Assembly: GCA_004335835.1 (NCBI GenBank) | Contig: RWJK01001048.1 | Span: 1-64,000, forward strand | Length of the DNA: 64,000 nucleotides | Origin: Scenedesmus sp. ARA3 | Lineage: Eukaryota; Chlorophyta; Chlorophyceae; Sphaeropleales; Scenedesmaceae | Reading direction: 5' to 3' | Part shown: piece after piece, positions 44,401 through 54,128 of the stretch | How positions within the stretch are numbered: position 1 is the stretch's first letter | How the letters are laid out: the number at the start of each line of letters is the position of its first letter | Notes under the pieces: model-generated | Seen by the model: only the letters and a program-made list of their open reading frames with translations | Databases searched by the model: none | What the model was told of the DNA's origin: nothing | Position numbers and translations under genes: made by a program

Positions 44401-45379
44401 CCTTATGCTGCATCCTTGGCATGCTGACTCGTGCATGCCAAAGCAGCAGCAGCAACAGGTCGCCCCCAAAGTTAGCCCAGTGGCTAAGCCGCCGCATGCC
44501 GCATGCCGCTATGGAACGTACAGTGGCCCTCCAAGGGTGACAAGGGTATAGAGTCTGTGCAAGGACAATGGCTGGAATGGTCATGTGATGCTGTTGCTGC
44601 TGCTGCTGCTGCTGATGATGATGTAAGCAAAGACAATGTGGAACATTTGTCCTATCATCGGCATGATGCTGGTGGATACCTTGGCCAACCTCTCCTCTGA
44701 TAAGGGTGCAAGCGCAAGTGACTCATGCGGCACTCAGTGACTCATGCTGCACAGACGTTTGGCTCATGCAGCACACTTGTGGGACGTTGCCAACTTGGAC
44801 GGACCATACAGAACAACAAAAGTTGCATGTTGCAACTGCACTGCTGAGCTGCTCTGTGTCAACACGTTCAACAACCCGCTCAAACATGTTCTTGTTGGCG
44901 GTGCATTGCCCATAAACAGATCCAACAACTAACGTGAATTACCAAGACCCACATGCACGCTTTCAGCCCAGCGCCGCGACTCTTGTGAGGGTTTTCAAAC
45001 ACCCACCCCTACCCCAACCTCGTCACCAAAGTTCTGATGTGCAACCTTCAGATCTCTGCTGCCTCCAATGCCTGAACATGCAGTGCTTTTTTGGTTTTTA
45101 GATTATCGTCGACATCAAGCTGTCTGGCTGCGGCTCACAACGACCAACAGTAACAGTTGTCTGTGAGGCACCTGCCACCCTAAGCCAATCATATCAAATA
45201 TAATCTCTTGTTTGATTTGCCAGGTGAATTTCATCCAAGATGCATGCACAGCACGGCAGGGTGACCAAATGTTTGTTTTTGCGTTGCTGGGCCGTGTGGC
45301 TTATGCAACTTGCGAATACTACTTCATTCGTCGCGGAATTTCTTTGTTGCAGATTCTTGCCGGCTGACTGCAGCCTTCT
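41446..45379. other. Intergenic region, about 3.9 kb
   Basis: Contains the 217-bp direct duplication listed separately and a short CTG/ATG triplet run at about 44588-44622. Several ORFs of 60-140 codons occur, but none has splice-site support or recognisable motifs. Confidence 0.4.
42374..42802 (+). repeat. Direct tandem duplication, two ~217-bp units
   Basis: The first unit starts at 42374 (TGGCATTATCGCAAGCTGC) and the second at 42591 (TGGCGTTATCGTAAGCTGC). Both include TTCAGTACTG, GCATGCGCACCCGCTTGCTG and TTTGCTAGCCTACTTGTG. They have diverged by many substitutions and small indels. Each unit holds potential CAG acceptors, but no gene is evident. Confidence 0.85.
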
Positions 45380-48300
45380 ATGCAAGCGGACGGCGAGGGA
45401 AGGACTAGGCTGGCTTCGCCCCGCATCGACCTCATCCTTGGCAATATGGGTGCTGTAAGTCACCAGCAACGTGCCTGGTGGCCCGCATCTGCTCTCGGCA
45501 TGGCCGTCGCTCGCGGACCTTCTCCTGCAGCTGTGCCTGGTTCGCCCAAGGCATCATACTCTCCTTTAGCTTACGGCAGGAGGCAGCCTGGGTCATCATC
45601 AAAGCCAGAGGATGCTGAGGAAGATGCAGAGGAAGATGAGCTGTCTGACCTACTCAACCTGGCCCTGACCAAGACACCCTCCAGGGAGTCAGAGTCTGCT
45701 CTCAACAACTGCATCAATTTGGACATGGACACCTCATTGGAACTGGGCAAGACCGAGACCTCTGAGAGCGCCACATTCACAAACTTGCTGAACACATTGC
45801 ATGGCAGCTATCATGTCGGGCTGCAGTCACAGGCACAGCACCTTGCATGCACAAACTGGCCAGCAAGCGTGGGGGCAGGCATGGGGGCAGGCGGGTTTGG
45901 CATCAAGCTGCCGGGCAGCATTGTGCCCCAGCCAAGCATTGTAGCAGAGGACTCTGAAAGTGATGATGTACCACTTGTTAGCAAACGTGCGGCTGGGTGC
46001 CGCACATCGAACATTATTGATGTGGCTGCAGATGTGGCTGTTGATGAGGTACCAGTGGTTGCCTCGCACTTCAGCAATTGCAGCATTGAGCAGCAGGAGC
46101 AGCAGCAGGCAACATGTCCAGCGCTGTTGGGTGTGTCTGGTTTGGGTGGTGTTGCGGATGCTGCTTCTGGCAGCCTTGGTGGCGTTGGTGGTGTGGTCAG
46201 CTTGCTCGCTGCAGCCCGCAGCAGCAGCCCACTCAGCTGCTTCAGGCCGCACCCTGCATGGCCAGCGCAGGCTAGCCGCCTGCTGTATGTAGCTGTCTTC
46301 CTCACGCAGGAGTCGCGTGACGTGCTGCTGTCCATTGCGCCGCCGCTGCACCCGCTGGTCTCAGCAGACCACATGACGCTCGCCTACAAGCCCCTCAGCG
46401 TGCAGCAGCTGCTGTCCTTCCCCCTGGGCGCCTCCGTCCAGCTCAGCATCACCGGCACTACAGCAGACAGCCGCGCGCAGGCGGTGGCAGCCGAGCCGCC
46501 GCCCTGGCTGCTGCCCACCCCATCAGCTGCAGCACACATCACCATCTCATTAGCGCTGGGCGCAAAGGCAACGGAGGCAGGCGTCCTCGTGCGCGACGCG
46601 CTGCAGCTCGCAGCGGCAGCAGCAGCGGAGCCTGCGGGGCCAGTGGTGTCAGGCGCAGGCACGTTCCAGCGCTTTGGCGAGCCGCTGCAGCTGCTGGGGC
46701 GGCTGGGGGTGCGGCTGGCGCTGCCGTGCGGGCAGGCAGTGGTGGTGCACAGCGTGGAGGAGCTGGCGGCTGGCGGCCACGTCAGCCTGTGCAGCGACAC
46801 TGTTGACGCGTTTTACGCCATGCACAGCAAGAGGCTGCAGAAGGTGCGCAACTGTGGGGGTGGTGTGTTTGGGGGTGGGGCGTGGGGGTGCTGGAGCTAT
46901 GAGGGCTGGGGGTGTGCATGCATGATGCAGGGCTGCCTGCACTGCTGCCTGTCAGCATGTCCTGCAGCAGTCGATCCTTGTGTGATGATCTGCCTCTACA
47001 CGCTGATAAGTTTAGGTGTACGTTTTCAAGGCTCGTATCTGACCTTGCCCTGTTGAATCGTCGCTGCTTGCAGCCTCTGCTGCACTGCCTGCAGCCCCTG
47101 CAGCAGCAGCCCAGCCCCACCAGCTGCCTGGACTTGCCAGCAGCCACAGTCAGCGCCAGCAGCAGCACTGGGGAAGGCACCAGCGCCGGCCCCTACTCTC
47201 CCCTTACAGCAGCTGTGTCAGCAGACATGCCGCCGCTGCACCTGCCACCAGCCCTGCAGCTGCCACCAGCATTGATCAGCACACCCTTGCAGGCCACCAA
47301 CAGCAGCAGCTGCTGGAGCCCTGGCTCTGCTGCTGTGGCAGAGCCTGGCAGCAGCACTGCCACTGCAGAGCAGCAGCAGCAGCAGCAGGCCGCGCTGCCT
47401 GTAGCTCCCTGTGCTGGCGAGTCAGCAGAGCAGCTGCTGAACAACGCTGCAGACGATGACACTGCCAGCAGCAGCGGCAGCGACAGTGACGTTGATGCAG
47501 TGCAGTTCAGGTCAGCAGTGCAGGTGGGCGACTATGTGCTGCTGCGCCCTTTTGTGCCAACAGAGGGCGGGGAGGTGCTGCTGCAGGGCTATGTGCGTGA
47601 GTTTGCGTGTGAGGAGGCCTTCCAGGGCAATGGCGTGATGGTGGTGCTGACAGACAACACCATCGGCTTTGTGGTGGCAGTGCTAGACCCTGCCAGCAGT
47701 GGCTGCGGTGGTGCTGGCAGCAGCGGCAGCAGCAAGCGTGCTGCTGCGCAGCCCAAGACCAGCAAGCCTAACAAGCGCAAGCAGAAGGCAGCGCGCAAGA
47801 AGCCTGCTGCTCAGGGCGGGCAGCTTGCTGCGCTGGACGCTGCAGCGTCAGATGCAGCCGATGTGCTCAGTGAGTGGGCCTTGTCGCAGCACGACGCAGC
47901 GCAGGGCGGCGTGGCGGCAACAACAGCAGGCGGCCTGGGCGCGCGCAACGCAGCAGACGCGGCGCGCGACATGCAGCTCTGGGCTGAGTTTGATGCGCTG
48001 CAGCGGCAGCACGGCGAGGAGCTGTGCAGCGCCATCCTGCGCAGCTGCGACCACGACTTTGTGGAGGCTGTTGCCACCATCAAGGCGCAAGCAGCTGGCT
48101 TCGGTAGTGGCGCTGCTGCTGCAGCACCAGCAGCAGCAGCGGTGCCTACAGCTGGGGCCGCGGCAGCTGTGCAGCAGCCGGCAGCAGCAGCAGCAGCAGG
48201 GCCGGATGATGAGCTGGTGGTGCAGCTGGCGCTGTCACTGGGGCTGCCTGCTGAGTCGGCGCTGGCGCTGTGCCGGCTGGTGCCGCACGTGGCGCCCGAG

Positions 48301-50223
48301 GCAGCAGTTGAGGCGCTGCAGCAGCACAGCGGCGATGCTAACAAGGCAGCAAACGCGCTGCTGGCAGCAGAGGCGGAAGCAGAGTCGGCTGCTGCAGCGG
48401 CTGCCATCGCAGCAGCGGACGACAGCAGCAGCTCTGCTTCTGTCAGTGCAGAGGCTGCCGTGTATGGCTGCAGCAGCAGCAGCCGGCGCAGCCCTGCGGA
48501 GCGTGTGGCGGCGTCATTTGTGCGCGGCAGGGACGCCGACCTGGTGGTGGCTGCGCGCGGCCTGTGCGGCATGTTTGATGGGCTGCAGCAGGAGCTGGCT
48601 GAGCTGGTGCTGCAGGAGCACGGCGGCAGCATTGAGGAGGTGAGGGGGTGGTGGCGCTGCTGCTGCCTGGGTGGCTGGCTCTGCTGCTGGGTGGTGTTTG
48701 CATGCTGTGCATCTGCAGGGGCCCTGATGAAATTTTGTCGTTCCTTGATGCCAGGTGGCAGCGCATCGCAGAAGTCTCAGTGACATAGTATGTTCAGCAG
48801 CTGCAACACTTGCCAGCAGTCAACACTTGCCAGCAGTCACTTGATGCATGAGCCAGCTTTTTACTGCCTGCTGACCTGCTGTGCTGCTGTGCTGCTGCTG
48901 GCTATGCAGGCTGCGCAAGCCATCTCAGACATGCAGGCCAAGGAGCTGCAGGCGCGCACCGCTGCGGCAGCTGCCGACACTGCCGGCAGCCCCAGGATGC
49001 AGCCCCAGCAGCAGCAGCAGCAGGGCCAGCAGCAGCTCAGTGAGGAAGACCAGCTGGCCATGCTGACGGCAATGGGCCTGTTTGATGCAACAGAGCAGCC
49101 ACAGCAGCAGCAGGCCAAGAACAGGGGCAGCAGTGCAGGCGAGCGCCAGTTGCGCTCACCACCAAAGTCCCCACAGCCCTCCAGCCCCTTGTCAGCTCCC
49201 ACACAGCACCAGCAGCCGCAGTACTCTGACCAGCACACATCTCGCCCGCACAGCAGCGACTACTTCCCCCTGTCCTCCAACAACAGGCAGCCGCCGCCGC
49301 AGCAGCAACAGCAGGGCTCGTACGGCTCGCCAGGGCGCTACAGCAGCATGCGGCAGCAGCAGCAGCAGGCAGCGGCAGCCAGCCAGGCTGACCAGGAGGC
49401 CAAGCTCGTGGCAAAGTGAGTGGCGTGCTGTGCAGGCATGTTTTGGTGTATAATCAAGAGGCACCGTGCACATCGTTGGCGAATACATGCATATTCGATC
49501 AGAACCAAGTGTCTGCATCAGCAACAGCATTCAACAGGCACATGCTCGGCGTGCAGTGTGTATCACCCACTGTGAAACCCGCTATTTACCGCGCCATTGT
49601 TCCGATTGATTCTGGGCCACAAGGCATTGCCTAACGTGCTGCTGCCCGTGTCTGCCATCTCCTCTCTCCCCTGCAGGGCTGCCGCCGACAAGCTGTACAC
49701 CAAGAGCCGCACGCTCAGCCAGGGCGCCACCGTGCTGCTCACAGCCGCGTCCGCGCTGCTGGCTGAGGGCAACGATGCAGGCTACCGCGAGAAGAAGGCC
49801 GCAGCGGACAAGCTGCGCGCCGAGTCCCTGGCCGCCTTCGACGAGGCGCAGCGGCTGTCCTGGTCCGCCAACAACACCGCGCAGCAGGCGTGGCAGGTGG
49901 ACCTGCACGGCCTGGGCACGAGCGTCGCGCTGCGCAAGTTTGTGGCGCAGTTTTCCGGCCTGGAGGCCATGGCGGCTGGGCACCCGGGCGGCGTGCTGTA
50001 CAGCGTGATCACAGGCAAGGGCAAGCACAGCACCGACAACGTGCCCAAGATCAAGCTGGGTGTGCTGCAGTACCTGCAGGAGCGGGCCGAGGCGGTGCTG
50101 CAGCAGACGGGGCGGCCGTGGGCGGTGCGCTGGCAGGTGGACCCCAGCAATGAGGGGCTGGTGAACGTGTACATCCCGGGGTGCAGCGAGGAGGAGGGGC
50201 ACGAGGGCGGCAGCGCGGCGTGA
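45380..50223 (+). CDS. 2H phosphoesterase-CUE-DUF1771-Smr fusion protein
   Basis: Four exons: 45380-46843, 47074-48639, 48910-49415 and 49677-50223, 4083 nt, 1360 aa, phases consistent; ATGs at 45445 and 45499 are alternative starts. Order of parts: acidic low-complexity N-terminus; residues ~300-455 with LLYVAVFLTQESRDVLL and two HxT motifs (H331-M-T333, H386-I-T388) as in 2H phosphoesterases and the phosphodiesterase part of fungal tRNA ligase; ~637-695 resembling YwbE (DUF2196); a Lys-rich stretch; CUE-like ubiquitin-binding helices at ~791-830, 866-920 and 978-1023; a Gln/Ser-rich linker; DUF1771 (~1180-1245); and Smr (~1252-1345) with D1254-L-H1256 and TGKGKHS (1291-1297). CUE plus Smr is the layout of Cue2/NONU-1/N4BP2, endonucleases acting on mRNA at collided ribosomes. 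The 2H assignment is from motifs only. Confidence 0.8.
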
Positions 50224-51288
50224 CCTGCATGTGGTTGGTGCAAGGGGTGGTGGTGCGTGGCGAGGCTGGTTTGCAAGTTGTACTTTGCTGATAGCTGCAG
50301 AGCATCATGTGCTGTGGCGGCAACGTTACGTTTGTTGTGCATGCATGTGTATGTGGGATGCGCGGTGCACACAGTGGTGTGGTACTTTGCACCGCACTGT
50401 CATGCACACGCTTGTCAGTGAGTGGCATCAGTGAGTGGCATCAGGCAGTTGCAGTTGCACGGCAGTGTATAGGCACGCGTTGGATGTTGCTGGCTTGCAG
50501 TGGCCAGCCTCAAGTCGCACTCAAGCATTTGCGTGTTTTGTGTGTTTGCTGTGCATGGCTTCTGGCGGTCATCTGTCACTTGAGTCGGTCCATCACATCA
50601 CGGCATTCTGGTCATGCTGTGATGCGCCTGTGTACCGTCTTTGTGGGCCCTTGCGCTGATGTGGAAGCATTCAATGCAAAGTTTGCATGTTGCTAGGTTA
50701 TACTGGTGATATCTTCTGCTGCTGATCAATGTCAAAGCTTTTTGGGGGGGCTGCTTTCAAGTAGTCCAGCGTTTGCTCTCAGAGTCAGGCTGTAAGATTG
50801 TGGTTGGCTCCAAGGTTTGAATCTGAGTTGTGCCTTTATTGGTAACATGGCCGTTCAATGTGATGATAATGACGATCATGTGGAGTCATCATTAGCGTGA
50901 TAGCCATTTTCTGACACAGTGTGAGCATGTTTGAAGTCCCTAACAGCCCCTGACTTCCACTGGCAGATGATACAGACACTTCCCAGACCCCTTGGCGCAC
51001 GTGCAGCATGTGCCAGTTCCAGAGTCTTGTTGCAAGCTGACCTGTTTCACTAGTTCACCTCGGCTTACAGGATTGCAATGCATGCTTGCAGCAGCACTGT
51101 AGAGACAGCTGTGTTACAGCTGCAAGCCCGAGAGTTGAACTGAGCCCTGCACAGTGTGTAGTACACACAGCAGAGTATGTTGCGCCAGCTGCCCTACAGC
51201 CTGATGTGTTTACATTTATCACAAGATATGTGTGAGAAACTGTGTATTCATGCTTGAAAGACGCTGTCTCATCTGCTAGTTGCACGCG
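50224..51288. other. Intergenic region after the Smr gene
   Basis: About 1.1 kb. It contains the probable poly(A) signal at 50791-50795 and, beyond it, the promoter of the dioxygenase gene. No other gene is seen. A short GTGAGTGGCATCA duplication lies near 50419-50442. Confidence 0.5.
50791..50795 (+). terminator. Probable poly(A) signal TGTAA of the Smr gene
   Basis: First TGTAA after the stop codon at 50223, implying a 3' UTR of about 570 nt. Motif and position only. Confidence 0.4.
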
Positions 51289-54128
51289 ATGGTTGGCTTC
51301 ACGCTCGCAGAGCCAGAAGAGGACCGTCAGAGCGTCCATTCGGTAGATCGGCATAGCATAGCATCTACGGTGGCAACAACCACCTCGCTAGCATCACGCA
51401 TCAGGGACCTGAATCTGTTTGAGTGTGGAGGGGGAGAAGAGAAGGACGGAGACGATGCAAAGGATGCCGAGCAGCGTGGTGGAGTCTCACCGTTGCCTGA
51501 GGACCCTGAGGAGGAGCGGGAGTCGGATGGTGCAGCAACAGAACATGGCAGAGCAGGGGTGCCCCTGTCAGAGGAGGAGCTGAGTCTGCCTCACTCCCTG
51601 CACCTGCTGCAGCGTGATCCTCCCCTGCAGGTGTGCTTCCATAGGGGTTGAGGGCTGCTGTTGGCTCTGCTGCATGCCACACTGCGGCTGCACAGCTGAG
51701 CTGCCTATGCTGCGCTGACCGCATGCACTGCAAGCGGTGACTGTGCATGCTATCAGCACTAAGCACTGTTCCTCATCCTGCTAGCTTTGCCTCGGTCATC
51801 ATCCGCAACCAAATTTGACATGCACTTCTGCTGAGTGACGTATCCTTGCGTTCCTGCTGCACCACCCTTCCACCTCTGCTGCCCACCTCTCCTGCAAGGT
51901 CTGCTGCCGCCTGTTTGAGCGCCGCTCGCACCCGCCGCTGCCGCTCAAGCGCATGAGCATGGTGCAGGTGGAGGACTTCAGGCAGCATGGCTATGTTGTC
52001 ATTGACAACTTTATCGGCAGGGAGGCAGCAGCACGCATCAAGGCAGAAGCGCTGCGCCTCAGCCAGCGAGGTGCGCTGCAATGTTCCTGCAAGGCGCAGC
52101 GAGCACATGTAGTGCCTGCAAGCACCAGTGGTGAAGTACAATGCAATACCAGTTCTGCTGGCACGAGTAGTTGGTGTGAAAACTGCACTTCGGTTCCTTG
52201 GACAGCCTATGTGGCATGCGCAGCGCAGTGTGCGGTGCTGTGCTGTACTGTATATGCTTGCATCATGGCATGTTGAGCTCATACTGTGCTGAGCTGCGTG
52301 GTTGTATGCGTTACATGGCAGGATTGGTGCTGACCAAAGCCCCTTGTGTTGTGCTGCCTGTCCTGCAGGACTGATGCAGCCAGTCAGCGCAGTCAACATG
52401 GGTGTGCTGTCCACATCAGCTACCAACACCATGCAGCAGCTGCACAGCATACCGCCAGGCTTCGGCAGCAGCCCCTGCAGCAGCTGCAGCAGCCACAGCC
52501 AGCACATACCCGCGTGCAGCAGTGCGGCTGCAGCTTGCAGCAGCAACGCCAGCAACGGCACGCACCAGCAGCAGCTGCAGAATGGTGCTGCGCAGCAGTG
52601 GCAGGCCGGACTGCAGCAGCAGCAACAGCAGCAGCAGCAGCAGCAGCGCAGTTGTAGTGAGCTGCGTATGCCGCTGGTGCTTGGTCACCCTCCAGCTGAC
52701 ACAGCAGTGTTTGCGCCAGTCATGGCTGCACTGCAGGAGATTCAGGTGCGTGGCAGCTGTGGCGCACCTTTGCACAGCAGCATATGCGGCCATTGCAGGG
52801 GTCTGGGAGTGCTGAAGTCAACATGGCTTGTCTGCAGTACAAACAGCTTACTCACGAGACGCCTGCTGCAACGCTGCTATCAGTGCATGCTCTGTTGTAG
52901 CACATGTCAGCAGCACACACTGCTTCTGTGGAAAATCGTCTTGTATCTGACGTCATGCTGCGCCATGCTCTCTGTGCTGCTGTGTGCACCTGCAGGACGA
53001 CCTCAGCGAGTTTGTACGGCTACGCAGCAAGGGCGGGGCAGAGTACTGCCTCTGCCAGCTGCCTCCCAACTCGCTGCCTGTGCCGCGCCACAGGGATGCA
53101 CTGCCAGATGATGGCAGGAGCAGCAGCAGCGGGGCGCAGGCGCAGCAAGCACCAGGACAGAGCAGCAGCCAGGCGTCGATACAGCAGCAGCAGCAGCCGG
53201 CGCAGGGGCAGGGGCAGCCGAATGGGGCAGCAGCAGCGCAGTCAGTTCCCGTTGTTTCGGCAGGCGAAGACGCCGGCAGCTGCAGCGACGCTGGCGCAGG
53301 GCCTGAGTCTGCAGCTCAGCAACAGCAGCAGCAGGTGCAGCAGCAGCCGTCGCCCGTGCAGCAGCAGCAGCAGCAGCAGCAGCTGCAGCAGCGGCGCGTA
53401 AGCCTGTTTGTGTTTGTCAACCCTGATTGGGACAGGGAAGGAGGTGGTGGGTTGCGGCTGTGGCCGCCGCAGCGCCCGGTGGGCCCGCCATCTGCCATTG
53501 CTGCGTCTGCTGCTGCGCGGCGCAGCCCCACCAGCAGTGATGCAGGCACCACTTTCAGCGAGATCAGTGACTGCGGGTCGCTGAGGTGAGATGTTTTTTT
53601 GTTGGGTTGCAGCTGTAGCATGCGTGTGGGTGACCCTTCTGTCACAGCACTTGGCAGGAGCGCTTGTGTGCAGGTGTTTCTGCTTCTGGCTGCATGCAAG
53701 CGTCTGTGTAGATGACAATCTGCTCAGTCACGTGTGTAGCGCCTAGCTTAACCGCAAAGGCCGGTGTGCTGTACTGTTACATGTGATCTGTTGTTGACAG
53801 CTTGTGCCTGTGCCCTGACTGCTGCTGCTGCTGCTGCTGCAGGCTGCCGCCCTTCATGGGCAGCACCACCAGCAGCGTCATTGCAGAAGCATCTGCGCCA
53901 GACCACGACACCTACAGCCTGGACGGCATCAGCGTAGCAGAGAGTGAGGCTGAGCGGCAAGGCTTTGAATGGGTGGAATGTGAGGGGGGTGAGATGGCGC
54001 TAGATGTGGCGCCGCTGTCGGGCAGGGTGCTGCTGGTGCTGAGTGGGGCAGTGGAGCATGCACTGCTGCCGAGCAGCGGGCAGGGCCAGGCGGCTGAGAT
54101 GGTGTATGTGCGCGCCTGGTGCGGTTGA
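51289..54128 (+). CDS. 2-oxoglutarate/Fe(II) dioxygenase, prolyl-hydroxylase-like
   Basis: Probable oxygen- and 2-oxoglutarate-dependent hydroxylase. Five exons: 51289-51630, 51899-52070, 52369-52745, 52996-53585 and 53843-54128, 1767 nt, 588 aa, phases consistent; the first ATG is at 51289. The N-terminal ~110 residues are acidic and disordered. The fold begins at VEDFRQHGYVVIDNFIG, typical of EGLN/PHD-like and related hydroxylases. Iron ligands appear as H329 and D331 (PRHRDA) and H566 (GAVEHALLP). The strand RRVSLFVFVNPDWDREGGGGLRLWPP fits the core. Between the HxD motif and that strand lies a ~100-residue Gln/Ser-rich insert, and another such insert precedes the HxD. The basic residue that normally holds 2-oxoglutarate, about nine residues past the distal His, is not where expected. 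Activity is therefore uncertain, and the enzyme could have changed its chemistry. Confidence 0.78.

Noticed and set aside
47811..48632. Ser/Ala-rich minus-strand frame of 273 codons and a plus frame at 47699-48643
   Set aside because: Both are shadows of the Smr protein exon 2, whose frame carries recognisable domains and joins its neighbours in phase.
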